A stretch of DNA of 44,581 bases from a virus. Every line of letters begins with the position of its first letter. Positions within the stretch are counted from its first letter, which is position 1. Below, piece after piece: positions 16,514 through 24,458 of this stretch. The stretch lies in IMG/VR virus record IMGVR_UViG_3300031963_011114, positions 1 through 44,581 of that record. One strand, given 5' to 3'. Position numbers and translations under genes: made by a program. The notes below the pieces were generated by a model, which was given only the letters and a program-made list of their open reading frames with translations, was not told where the DNA came from and ran no database searches.

Positions 16514-17443
16514 ATGTCTGATGAAACAAAACAAACACAAGAAATCACTGAAGTAAAAAAGAAAAAGGTAAGTTTTTCACAATATAGTATGTGGTTCAAA
16601 TGTCCCCACAGTTGGTATTTGAACTATGCTAAAGGAATGCGAAAAACAGATTTCAATCTTAGCATTTTCTTTGGAACTGCAATGCATCATGCAATTCAAA
16701 CCTATATTGAAACTTTGTATACCAAAGGAGTAGCTGAAGCAGGTGAATTGAACGTTTTTCAATTATTCAAAGATAAATTGCACCAAGAATTGGAAAAGGA
16801 AAAAGACAAGTATGTTCCCACTGAAGAAGAACTAGCGGAATTTATTGACGATGGTGCCAATATTATTAGAACAATTCTAAACACGGCCAATCGTATGAAA
16901 TACTTTCCAAGTAAAAAATATGAATTTATAGGAGTTGAAGTTCCACTGGACATGGAAATACTACATAATGTAAATTTTATCGCATTTATCGATCTTGTGC
17001 TAAAAGATAAAGAAACGGGCAAGTATAAGATTTACGATTTTAAGACTGCCGCTGTTGGTTGGAATAATTACATGAAAGAAGATGAAGCAAAATACAGTCA
17101 GATTCTTCTGTATAAAGCTTTTTACAGCAAAAAGTTTAATGTAAGTCTGAGTGATATTGAAGTAGAGTTCTTTATTTTAAAGCGTAAGCTTTATGAAAAT
17201 GTATCTTTTCCACAAAGCCGCATTCAAACATTTACTCCAACGCATACACAAGCAGCTATTTCTGATGCTTTAGGTGGATTTATCAAGTTTGTACAGGAAT
17301 GCTTTACACCCGAAGGCGCATACAATATGGACATCACTTATCCAAAAATACCCGGCAAAGCAAAAAAGAATTGCAAATATTGTGCCCATTACAAATCAAC
17401 GTGTGATGGTAAAGCAGATAAAATTGAGCAAGAAATTCTCTAA
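16514..17443 (+). CDS. Cas4/RecB-like PD-(D/E)XK nuclease with Fe-S cysteines
   Basis: The 309-residue protein (from MSDETKQTQE) is a PD-(D/E)XK nuclease of the Cas4/RecB group. GTAMHHAIQ (54-62) supplies the His-containing helix, D160 lies in FIAFIDLVL, DFK is at 175-177 and QILLY at 196-200 is the Q-x3-Y motif. One Cys near the N-terminus (C30) and three near the C-terminus (C287, C290, C297, spaced C-x2-C-x6-C) are placed like the four 4Fe-4S ligands of Cas4 and AddB. Cas4 enzymes are 5'-directed single-strand exonucleases; phage relatives serve recombination or DNA end processing. ATG 16514 is chosen over ATG 16502 because the latter lies in the promoter -10 box. No other CRISPR component is present. 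Confidence 0.85.
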   Translation: MSDETKQTQEITEVKKKKVSFSQYSMWFKCPHSWYLNYAKGMRKTDFNLSIFFGTAMHHAIQTYIETLYTKGVAEAGELNVFQLFKDKLHQELEKEKDKYVPTEEELAEFIDDGANIIRTILNTANRMKYFPSKKYEFIGVEVPLDMEILHNVNFIAFIDLVLKDKETGKYKIYDFKTAAVGWNNYMKEDEAKYSQILLYKAFYSKKFNVSLSDIEVEFFILKRKLYENVSFPQSRIQTFTPTHTQAAISDALGGFIKFVQECFTPEGAYNMDITYPKIPGKAKKNCKYCAHYKSTCDGKADKIEQEIL

Positions 17444-17465
17444 AATAAAATAAATAGATTCGTAA

Positions 17466-17481
17466 ATACGTATATACGTAT
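17466..17481. promoter_or_regulatory. 16-bp perfect palindrome, possible operator
   Basis: ATACGTATATACGTAT is self-complementary over all 16 bases and lies 24 bases before the start of a small protein with ribbon-helix-helix features. The surrounding gap (17444-17505) has related TACGTAT and TACG repeats. Such symmetric sites are usual targets of dimeric regulators, so an autoregulatory operator is a reasonable guess. Confidence 0.45.
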
Positions 17482-17505
17482 ATGTAGATATACAGTATTA
17501 CGTTT

Positions 17506-17745
17506 ATGAAAAGCAATAGTATTACTACCGTCAAGGTAGACAAACAGTTATATGAATCTTTTAAAATCACGAATGTAAAAAACAAGTTTTATTTACAGGA
17601 TTTAGTTAATAGATGCATGTATTTGTATTTGAATGATGATAAATTTCGCACTCAAATTTACAATTTTAACATTCCACAACTTAGCGAGCCGGCGCAAATT
17701 GCGGTACTAAATATTACCGGCTCCACTAACAAGGAGGTTCTTTAA
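17506..17745 (+). CDS. Small protein, possible ribbon-helix-helix regulator
   Basis: The 79-residue protein begins MKSNSITTVKVDKQLYESF, a short beta strand with alternating Thr/Val/Lys followed by a helix. A second helix (YLQDLVNRCMYLYLND, about 29-44) follows, which is the arrangement of CopG/Arc-type DNA-binding proteins. The C-terminal 30 residues have no recognisable motif. It lies between the nuclease and a split glycosyltransferase, and its end contains the strong AAGGAGG ribosome site (17731-17737) of the next gene. The palindrome at 17466-17481 supports a regulatory role. The fold assignment is from pattern only and could be wrong. Confidence 0.5.
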   Translation: MKSNSITTVKVDKQLYESFKITNVKNKFYLQDLVNRCMYLYLNDDKFRTQIYNFNIPQLSEPAQIAVLNITGSTNKEVL

Positions 17746-17746
17746 T

Positions 17747-18292
17747 ATGCAAAAAAAGAAAATTCTATTGTTGAGTGATGATTTGCGCATGCATAGTGGT
17801 ATTGCAACTATGAGTCGTGAATTGATTTTGGGTACTGCACACCATTATAATTGGGTGCAGATTGCAGGAGCGGTCAAACATCCTGAAAATGGTAAAGTTA
17901 TAGATTTGTCACAAGCAACCAATGATCAATTAAAAATTAAAGATGCATATGTTCGACTATATCCCACCGATGGATATGGTAATGAAAATATGCTTTTTGC
18001 TGTTATGGAGGCAGAAAAACCAGATGCCGTTATGCACTTTACTGATCCTCGTTATTGGGGTTGGCTGTATGCAATTGAAAACCAAATTCGTAGAAAAATT
18101 CCATTGACTTATTTGGATATTTGGGACGATCTTCCATATCCAATGTGGAATAAACAGGCGTATGAAAGTTGCGATGCGTTGTTTGCTATTAGTAAGCAAA
18201 CCGACAACATCAATAAATGGGTATTGCGTCCAGAAAATTGTATTGCAGTAGACGGATATTATGACAATAACGGTAATTTAATAAAATATTAA
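17747..18292 (+). CDS. Split GT4 glycosyltransferase, N-terminal (acceptor) half
   Basis: The 181-residue protein is only the first Rossmann half of a GT-B, GT4-type glycosyltransferase. KKILLLSDDLRMHSGIATMSREL (about 3-25) is the first strand with the Gly-containing acceptor loop. DAVMHFTDPRYWGW and PLTYLDIWDDLPYP follow, and CDALFAISKQT (about 145-155) is the strand before the hinge. It then stops. The donor-binding half follows 8 bases later in another frame with its own ribosome site. Translation is driven by AAGGAGG at 17731-17737. The two halves together (515 residues) have a normal GT4 plan, so a two-subunit enzyme is the best reading. Confidence 0.8.
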   Translation: MQKKKILLLSDDLRMHSGIATMSRELILGTAHHYNWVQIAGAVKHPENGKVIDLSQATNDQLKIKDAYVRLYPTDGYGNENMLFAVMEAEKPDAVMHFTDPRYWGWLYAIENQIRRKIPLTYLDIWDDLPYPMWNKQAYESCDALFAISKQTDNINKWVLRPENCIAVDGYYDNNGNLIKY

Positions 18293-18300
18293 GGAGTATT

Positions 18301-19305
18301 ATGCCATTTAAAATAAATAATCAAGTTGTAGACAAACATTTGCTTCATTATGTACCTCATGGTATTGATAGTGATACATTCAAACCATTAGATGAAAATG
18401 AAAAACGTATTCGTGATAAAAAGAAAATGTTGTTTGGTGAAAACCAATATAATTTTGTTTTATTTCACAATAGTAGAAATGTTCAACGTAAAAAAACAAG
18501 TAACACTATTTTAGCTTTTAGAGCATTTTGTGATAATTTAACACCGGAACAAGCATCTAAATGTGTATTAGTATTGCACACTGAAGCAATTCAAGATGCG
18601 GGAACAGATCTACCAGCCGTCATTCAGGCATTGTGTCCAAACTACAAAGTAATTATTGACGAAAGTCGTATGAGTCCAGAGGATATGTGTGCAATGTATA
18701 ATATTGCAGACGTAACTATTCTTATCAGCAGTAATGAAGGCTTTGGTTTGAGTATTTCTGAAAGCATTATGTGCGGCACACCAGTTATTGTAAATGTAAC
18801 AGGTGGATTGCAAGATCAAATCGGTCAATTGGATGATAATGGAAATCCTGTAGAATTTACTGCTGAATTCGGAACCAATAATACAGGTAAATACAAGAAA
18901 CACGGCATTTGGGCAAAACCAGTGTATCCTGCTTCTCGTTCAATTCAAGGCAGTCCGCCAACGCCTTATATTTTCGATGATATTTGTACTTGGGAAGATG
19001 CTGGCGAAGCAATTATGTATTGGTATCTTGCCGGTTCAGAAAAAAGAAAATTAGCTGGATTAGAAGGCCGTCGTTGGGCTATGAATGAAGGTGGATTAAA
19101 TAGCAAAAATATGTGCAATCAATTTATCAAAGCAATGGATTACACTATTAATCATTTTACTCCACCACCAGCATTTAATGTATTTAAGCCAGAACGATTC
19201 ATTGGTCAGGAACAACCATTTAATAAAATTGGTGTCCCGATTCCTACGTTTGACAAATCAAAAATTGAGGCTGACATCACGGCTCTATTTAAGACCGCAC
19301 AATAA
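18301..19305 (+). CDS. Split GT4 glycosyltransferase, C-terminal (donor) half
   Basis: The 334-residue protein begins at the hinge of a GT4 enzyme: HYVPHGIDSDTFKP (about 16-29) is the conserved interdomain segment. It contains the donor-site strand NFVLFHNSRNVQRKK and the block VTILISSNEGFGLSISESIM (about 138-157) with an E-x7-E pattern. The C-terminal 80 residues (after the AGLEGRRWAMNE helix) are an extension ending in a Pro-rich and Lys-rich tail. AAGGAG (18291-18296) overlaps the stop of the N-terminal half and sits 4 bases before the ATG, so this half is a separate polypeptide and not simply frameshift debris. It should bind the nucleotide sugar. Confidence 0.85.
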   Translation: MPFKINNQVVDKHLLHYVPHGIDSDTFKPLDENEKRIRDKKKMLFGENQYNFVLFHNSRNVQRKKTSNTILAFRAFCDNLTPEQASKCVLVLHTEAIQDAGTDLPAVIQALCPNYKVIIDESRMSPEDMCAMYNIADVTILISSNEGFGLSISESIMCGTPVIVNVTGGLQDQIGQLDDNGNPVEFTAEFGTNNTGKYKKHGIWAKPVYPASRSIQGSPPTPYIFDDICTWEDAGEAIMYWYLAGSEKRKLAGLEGRRWAMNEGGLNSKNMCNQFIKAMDYTINHFTPPPAFNVFKPERFIGQEQPFNKIGVPIPTFDKSKIEADITALFKTAQ

Positions 19306-19309
19306 AAAA

Positions 19310-19338
19310 TTGACACGATATTTTTTATACAATAGGAT
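19310..19338 (+). promoter_or_regulatory. Promoter before dUTPase, possibly leaderless
   Basis: TTGACA (19310-19315), 17-base spacer, TAGGAT (19333-19338), then 8 bases to ATG 19347. The perfect -35 box begins right after the stop of the split glycosyltransferase. AGGA inside the -10 box could also act as a ribosome site on read-through mRNA. Confidence 0.5.
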
Positions 19339-19346
19339 ATCAATCC

Positions 19347-20060
19347 ATGAAAATTGAAGTATTAAAAAACGAAACATATAATAATGTTGCCGCGTTGCCA
19401 GACGCGGCAACCGAACGATCTACTGGTTATGATATTGTTGCAACTAGTGATCCTGAAATAGTAGGTAAACTACACGGAGAATCAAAAAATGTATATGAAA
19501 GTATAGATTACATTCAGTACAAAACTAATCTTCGAATTGCTGTTCAAAAAGATAACGTATGGACTGGAGGTACATCAAGTCCATTAAATATTGATTACGA
19601 TGTATTGGCTATGCCTCGTAGTAGTGTTAGCAAATACAATCTTGTACTTGCAAATGGTATTGGATTAATTGATGCGGATTATCGTGGCGAAATTCTTGTA
19701 CGTTTCAAATATATTTGGCAACCAGAAGATTATCTGATTAACACTAAACTTGCAAATGATGGTGCGCCTTTGTATCAATATGTTGCAGGAAAACCTAATC
19801 TTGATAAGATCTACAAGAAAGGTGACAAAATTTGTCAATTGAAAATTACCAAAGTTGAACATGCTGAGTTTTATTTGGTGGATGCATTAGATAAAACACA
19901 ACGTGGCGAAGGTGGTTTTGGCAGCACTGATGTAACATCTACTCCAATTGTTCCCGATGAAACATTGGTTGATATGATTAAAAATTACAAAAAAAATCCT
20001 GTGTATACTCCAGAAAAGAAGTATAGTGATTTAATGAAAGAAAGAGAAAATAATCTATGA
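19347..20060 (+). CDS. dut: dUTP diphosphatase (trimeric type)
   Basis: The 237-residue enzyme hydrolyses dUTP to dUMP and pyrophosphate, keeping uracil out of DNA and feeding dTMP synthesis. All five family motifs are visible in order: STGYDI (25-30), PRSS (90-93), NGIGLIDADYRG (103-114, with the catalytic Asp), GDKICQL (159-165) and the C-terminal RGEGGFGST (186-194). It is longer than usual (about 150), with inserts between motifs 1 and 2 and between 3 and 4 and a 40-residue tail after motif 5. The stop overlaps the next glycosyltransferase as ATGA, so a nucleotide-pool gene is embedded in a glycan operon. Confidence 0.95.
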   Translation: MKIEVLKNETYNNVAALPDAATERSTGYDIVATSDPEIVGKLHGESKNVYESIDYIQYKTNLRIAVQKDNVWTGGTSSPLNIDYDVLAMPRSSVSKYNLVLANGIGLIDADYRGEILVRFKYIWQPEDYLINTKLANDGAPLYQYVAGKPNLDKIYKKGDKICQLKITKVEHAEFYLVDALDKTQRGEGGFGSTDVTSTPIVPDETLVDMIKNYKKNPVYTPEKKYSDLMKERENNL

Positions 20061-21358
20061 GCAAACCAGTTTGTGTATTTCAAAGTCCTATTTTTACTCG
20101 CAGTGGTTACGGTGAATGGGCAATGGCAGTTGGTAAAAGTTTGTTAAGATATAACAAATTTGATCTACTTGTTGTGCCGACTCCATGGGGTGGAACTCCG
20201 CGTAAACTAAACGTTGCGGATATTGATCCGAATGATCATGAAGCAATAGAATTAGGAAATCGTATTTTACGATCCCCTTTACAAAAACAACCAGAAGTAT
20301 TCATTCAAATGACAATTCCAAATGAATTTCAAACTCCTGCTAAATACAATATTGGTATGACTGCCGGTATTGAAACAACGATCCCACCGGGTGAGTGGAT
20401 TGAAGGATTAAATAAAATGAATGTTAACTTTGTAACTAGTACATTTTCAAAAGAAGTATTTCAAAAAGCAAACTTTGTCAAGACTTTGCCAGATGGTCGT
20501 AATGAACCATTAGTAGTAAATAAGCCTATGGAAGTTACCCCTTGGGGTGCAGACATCAAAGTATTTAAGAAAACAGATGAAAAAGTTGCAACCGTAGAAG
20601 CCGCATTAAGCAATATTCCTGAAACTTTTGCATTTTTGTTTGTTGGTCAATGGACAAGCTCAAATGGATTATATAATGATCGTAAAGACATTGGTAATTT
20701 AATCAAGTCCTTCTGTAATACTTTCAAAGACAGAAAAGGTGAACGTCCTTGTTTGATCTTAAAAACAAGCGGTGTTAATTTTTCTATCGCTGATAGAGAT
20801 GCATGTTTGGCACGTATTGCCGCTATTAAAAAAGAAGTTGGTGGTGATTTACCAAATGTATATCTTTTGCATGGTGAACTTAATGATGTAGAAATGAATG
20901 CATTGTTTAATCATGAAAAAGTTAAAGCACATGTTAGTTTTACACACGGTGAAGGATATGGACATCCATTATTACTTGCAAGTTTGAGCGGCAAACCAAT
21001 ATTGGCAAGTAATTGGAGTGGTCATCTTGATTTCTTGAACCCGAAGTATGCACAGTTATTGCAAGGAACCATAAAGCAGGTTGATCCAGCATCTTCTAAT
21101 CAATGGCTTATTAAAGAAAGTAGTTGGTTCTCTGTTGCTTACGGTCTTGCTGAAGAACGATTCAAGACAATATTTTACAGTCCGGCGCCATCTATCAAAG
21201 AGAATGCGGAAAAGCTACGCATTGAAAATATGGAAAGATTTAGTATGGAAGCAACTGATAAAATTTTACATGCATATTTAGACAAATATGTTCCAGAATT
21301 TGCAATTGAAAAGAAAATTGTATTACCAAAACTTAAATTACCTAAATTGAATAAATAA
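20057..21358 (+). CDS. Glycosyltransferase family 4
   Basis: The 433-residue protein is a full-length GT-B glycosyltransferase. CVFQSPIFTRSGYGEWAMAVG (about 5-25) is the acceptor-domain loop, GMTAGIETTIPPGEW and VTSTFSKEVF lie before the hinge, VTPWGADIKVF is the interdomain segment, FLFVGQWTSSNGLYNDRKD opens the donor domain, and VSFTHGEGYGHPLLLASLSGKP is the acidic donor-site block. The C-terminus is a Leu/Pro/Lys-rich tail. Coupling to dUTPase through ATGA sets the start. It resembles the split GT4 pair in domain plan and may be a distant paralogue. Confidence 0.88.
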   Translation: MSKPVCVFQSPIFTRSGYGEWAMAVGKSLLRYNKFDLLVVPTPWGGTPRKLNVADIDPNDHEAIELGNRILRSPLQKQPEVFIQMTIPNEFQTPAKYNIGMTAGIETTIPPGEWIEGLNKMNVNFVTSTFSKEVFQKANFVKTLPDGRNEPLVVNKPMEVTPWGADIKVFKKTDEKVATVEAALSNIPETFAFLFVGQWTSSNGLYNDRKDIGNLIKSFCNTFKDRKGERPCLILKTSGVNFSIADRDACLARIAAIKKEVGGDLPNVYLLHGELNDVEMNALFNHEKVKAHVSFTHGEGYGHPLLLASLSGKPILASNWSGHLDFLNPKYAQLLQGTIKQVDPASSNQWLIKESSWFSVAYGLAEERFKTIFYSPAPSIKENAEKLRIENMERFSMEATDKILHAYLDKYVPEFAIEKKIVLPKLKLPKLNK

Positions 21359-21363
21359 ATACT

Positions 21364-21918
21364 ATGGAACATTATTATAAAAATGTAAGAGGTGCATTTA
21401 CGTTTCCTGCATTATATTTTGAAATGGTAACACGATTTGATAATGCGGAATTTGTAGAAATTGGATGTGATTGTGGGCAAAGCGCATGCTTTATTGGTGT
21501 GGAAATTATTAATCGAAACAAAAATATTAAACTAAATCTTATTGATACATGGACGGATGTGGATCTTAATAATCCAAATGGGTATCCGTCATACGATCTG
21601 TTTTGTAAAAATATCGAACCAATTAAAGAGAAATTAAAAGACAATCTTAACATTATTAAAGATTATTCTGTGAATGCATCTAAACTGTTTCAAAATGAAA
21701 GTCTTGATTTCATTTTTATCGATGCATGTCATGATTACGAGTGTGTTAAAGAAGATTTACATGCTTGGTTCCCAAAACTAAAGAAAAATGGAATTATTGC
21801 CGGACACGATTATTATGATGGCCATTATGGGGTAGAACAGGCGGTAAATGAGTTTTTTTACGAAAACCGAAGCAAACTACATAGTCAAGAATATTGTTGG
21901 GTATATACTAATACATAA
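21364..21918 (+). CDS. SAM methyltransferase (Methyltransf_24-like)
   Basis: The 184-residue protein has FVEIGCDCGQSACFIG (about 30-45, motif I), LNLIDTW (about 58-64), LDFIFIDACHDYECVKEDL (about 118-136, metal-binding I-D-x-x-H) and GIIAGHDYYDGHYGV (about 146-160). This order is that of the small class I methyltransferases that modify sugars and lie in LPS or antibiotic sugar clusters. There is no Shine-Dalgarno site; the start is 5 bases past the previous stop, so it probably relies on ribosomes from upstream. The likely job is O-methylation of a glycan residue. Confidence 0.85.
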   Translation: MEHYYKNVRGAFTFPALYFEMVTRFDNAEFVEIGCDCGQSACFIGVEIINRNKNIKLNLIDTWTDVDLNNPNGYPSYDLFCKNIEPIKEKLKDNLNIIKDYSVNASKLFQNESLDFIFIDACHDYECVKEDLHAWFPKLKKNGIIAGHDYYDGHYGVEQAVNEFFYENRSKLHSQEYCWVYTNT

Positions 21919-21919
21919 T

Positions 21920-22594
21920 ATGTCATTACCATTTGTATCATATTTAGTAACATGCAAGAATGAAGGTATGCAAATAAAACCTTTATTGGAACGTCTTTTT
22001 AAATACAAAGACGACGGCGAATGTATAATACTTGATGATTATAGTGATGATGCCGCCACTGTTCAAATATTGCAAGACGCAGTAAATACAGGTGGCGGCT
22101 TTTTTCAGTTACATAAACATGCGCTAAATAAAAACTATAGCGAACATAAAAATTATGGTAAATCATTGTGTAAAGGAAAATACATATTCCAAATTGATGC
22201 TGATGAATTACCATCTATATTTTTATTGGAAAACATCAAACTTATATTAGACACAAATCCTGATATAGATTTATATTGGATTCCTCGTATTAATGATTTT
22301 ATAGGTGTAAATCCAGATAATGCAAAACAATGGGGTTGGAGATTAACTCCATTTGAAAACAGATTGATTGTTAATTGGCCAGATCCGCAAGGGCGTCTTT
22401 TTAAAAATGTTTCATATATGAAATGGGAGCGTAGATTGCATGAAAAAATTGAAGGTGCAAAAACATATAGCCACTTGCCATATGAATACGAATTTGCATT
22501 ACATCACAATAAAACTATTGAAAAACAAATTGCGACCAATTTGAAATATAATGCAATTTTTTCACAAGAAGAAAATTTTGGATTTAAATTATAA
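21920..22594 (+). CDS. Glycosyltransferase family 2
   Basis: The 224-residue protein (from MSLPFVSYLVTCKNEG; ATG 21920 just past the previous stop, TAATATG junction) is a GT-A, GT2-type enzyme. VSYLVTCKNEGMQIKPLLERL is the first strand-helix, GECIILDDYSDD carries the first Asp pair, GKYIFQIDADELPS is the DAD metal motif (about 92-100), and WERRLHEKIEGA near 178 is the late acceptor-site helix typical of this subgroup. An upstream in-frame ATG at 21848 would overlap the methyltransferase by 70 bases and is unlikely. Confidence 0.88.
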   Translation: MSLPFVSYLVTCKNEGMQIKPLLERLFKYKDDGECIILDDYSDDAATVQILQDAVNTGGGFFQLHKHALNKNYSEHKNYGKSLCKGKYIFQIDADELPSIFLLENIKLILDTNPDIDLYWIPRINDFIGVNPDNAKQWGWRLTPFENRLIVNWPDPQGRLFKNVSYMKWERRLHEKIEGAKTYSHLPYEYEFALHHNKTIEKQIATNLKYNAIFSQEENFGFKL

Positions 22595-22595
22595 T

Positions 22596-24458
22596 ATGAA
22601 TATTGTTATACCGTTAGGTGGAAAAGGAGAAAGATTCAAATCTGAAGACTACCATTTTCCAAAAATATTAACAAATGTCTTGGGAAAGCCAATCATTACA
22701 TGGGTCATTGATTCGTTAAATATTTCAACTGATGATTGTGTTACTATTATATATAATTATATTTTAGATCATTATAACTTTCAAGACATTCTTCAAAAAG
22801 AATATAAAAATATAAAGTTTAATTTCATCAAGTTGCCGTATCAAACTTCTGGACCTGTGGAAACAATTTTGTACGGATTGTCTAAACTACCCGACCATAT
22901 TTTGGATGAAAAAATAATTATTCATGATGGAGATTCATTTATCAAAAACAACAAATTTGATAGAGATTCTTCAAATAATGAAATTTATTATACAATCGAT
23001 AAGACACCAACTCCACTATTCAGTTATATTAAACTAAACGAAAATCAAATTATTGATATCAAAGAAAAAGTAAAGATTTCAGACAACGCAAATATTGGTT
23101 GTTATGTATTTAAAAATGCGAAATTATTTCAATCATACGCAATGAAATGTGATCAGACATTGAACGAAATTTACATTTCACATGTATATCAAAAGATGAT
23201 TGAAGATAAACAATATGTTGTCGGAAAATATATTGAAAAAAATAATTATGTATGTTTGGGCACTCCATTACAAGTAATGGATTTTTGCAGCCAAAATTCT
23301 ACACAAAAACAATTACGCTTTTGTTTTGATTTGGATAATACATTAGTTACATATCCTCAAAAAACAGATGATTATACAACGGTTGAGCCAATACAAAAAA
23401 ATATTGACTTTCTTAATCATTTGAAAAACCAAGGTCATTATATTATAATTTACACGGCACGGCGAATGAGAACTTATAGTGGAAATGTGTCTAAAATTTT
23501 AAAGGACGTGGGAATTATTACTTTTAATACACTAGAAAAATATAACATACAGTACGATGAATTATGTTTTGGAAAGCCGCATGCAGATTTTTATATTGAT
23601 GATTTAGCAATCAATGCCCGTGCAAATCTTGAAAAATCTACCGGATTTTACATTAATTCAGTTACTCCTCGTTCTTATAATCAAATTCAAGTTAAAGAAA
23701 ATAGCATTGTTAAAACATCAACAAAATCGTTGAGTGGTGAAATTTATTATTACAAAAATATACCAAATATAGTTTCACATCTATTTCCAAAGTTAATCTC
23801 AACAAATGGTGAAAACGAATTAGAAATTGAAAAGATTGATGGAACATTGTTTTCTACAATGTATGCTCACAAAGAGCTTACAACCACTCATATCGATTTG
23901 TTATTCAAATCACTAAAGCAACTACACTCAATTGTTCCAGATCAGTTTAACAACAATATTTATGATAATTATTACAATAAACTGATATCCAGATTTGATA
24001 ATTATAATTACACTAAATTTAAAAATTCAAACATTGTTTTCAATTCTCTTAAAGAAAAACTTTTTAATTATGAAAAAATGAATGGAGGTAATTTATCATT
24101 AATTCATGGAGATTGTGTATTTTCAAATATATTTGTAAAAAATAATAGTTTACAATTTATAGATATGCGCGGAAAGTTAGGAAATACATATACAATTTAC
24201 GGCGATTCTTTTTATGATTATGCAAAAATATATCAATCTCTAATTGGATATGATTTTATTTTAAATTCAAAACCAATATCTTTTTCATATTGTTCTCCAT
24301 TAATTTCTTATTTTGAAAAGTGTTTTGTAGAGTTGCATGGAACAGAACAATTAAAGCATTTGAAAGCATTGACGGCGAGTTTATTATTCACATTAATACC
24401 ACTGCATAATGATGCAAAGTGTGAAGATTATTACAATTTAATACATTATTTAATATGA
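22596..24458 (+). CDS. Three-domain sugar activator: nucleotidyltransferase + HAD phosphatase + APH-like kinase
   Basis: The 620-residue protein joins three activities usually encoded separately. Residues 1 to about 230 are an NTP-transferase (GGKGERF 8-14; HDGD 110-113). Residues about 240-350 are a HAD phosphatase (CFDLDNTLV 243-251 with both catalytic Asp; IIYTARR 284-290; DFYIDDLA 331-338). Residues about 360-620 are an aminoglycoside/choline kinase-like domain (H504-G-D506 with N511; D523 in FIDMR as metal Asp). Together they could phosphorylate a sugar at C1, remove another phosphate and attach a nucleotide, in the manner of the separate heptose enzymes HddA, GmhB and HddC. Choline- or amidate-type groups are an alternative. 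The start is at a TAATATG junction; the stop overlaps the next gene as ATGA. Confidence 0.85.
   Translation: MNIVIPLGGKGERFKSEDYHFPKILTNVLGKPIITWVIDSLNISTDDCVTIIYNYILDHYNFQDILQKEYKNIKFNFIKLPYQTSGPVETILYGLSKLPDHILDEKIIIHDGDSFIKNNKFDRDSSNNEIYYTIDKTPTPLFSYIKLNENQIIDIKEKVKISDNANIGCYVFKNAKLFQSYAMKCDQTLNEIYISHVYQKMIEDKQYVVGKYIEKNNYVCLGTPLQVMDFCSQNSTQKQLRFCFDLDNTLVTYPQKTDDYTTVEPIQKNIDFLNHLKNQGHYIIIYTARRMRTYSGNVSKILKDVGIITFNTLEKYNIQYDELCFGKPHADFYIDDLAINARANLEKSTGFYINSVTPRSYNQIQVKENSIVKTSTKSLSGEIYYYKNIPNIVSHLFPKLISTNGENELEIEKIDGTLFSTMYAHKELTTTHIDLLFKSLKQLHSIVPDQFNNNIYDNYYNKLISRFDNYNYTKFKNSNIVFNSLKEKLFNYEKMNGGNLSLIHGDCVFSNIFVKNNSLQFIDMRGKLGNTYTIYGDSFYDYAKIYQSLIGYDFILNSKPISFSYCSPLISYFEKCFVELHGTEQLKHLKALTASLLFTLIPLHNDAKCEDYYNLIHYLI

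Noticed and set aside
16514-17443. Evidence for a CRISPR-Cas system around the Cas4-like gene
   Set aside because: No repeat array, Cas1, Cas2 or effector is seen anywhere in the window.
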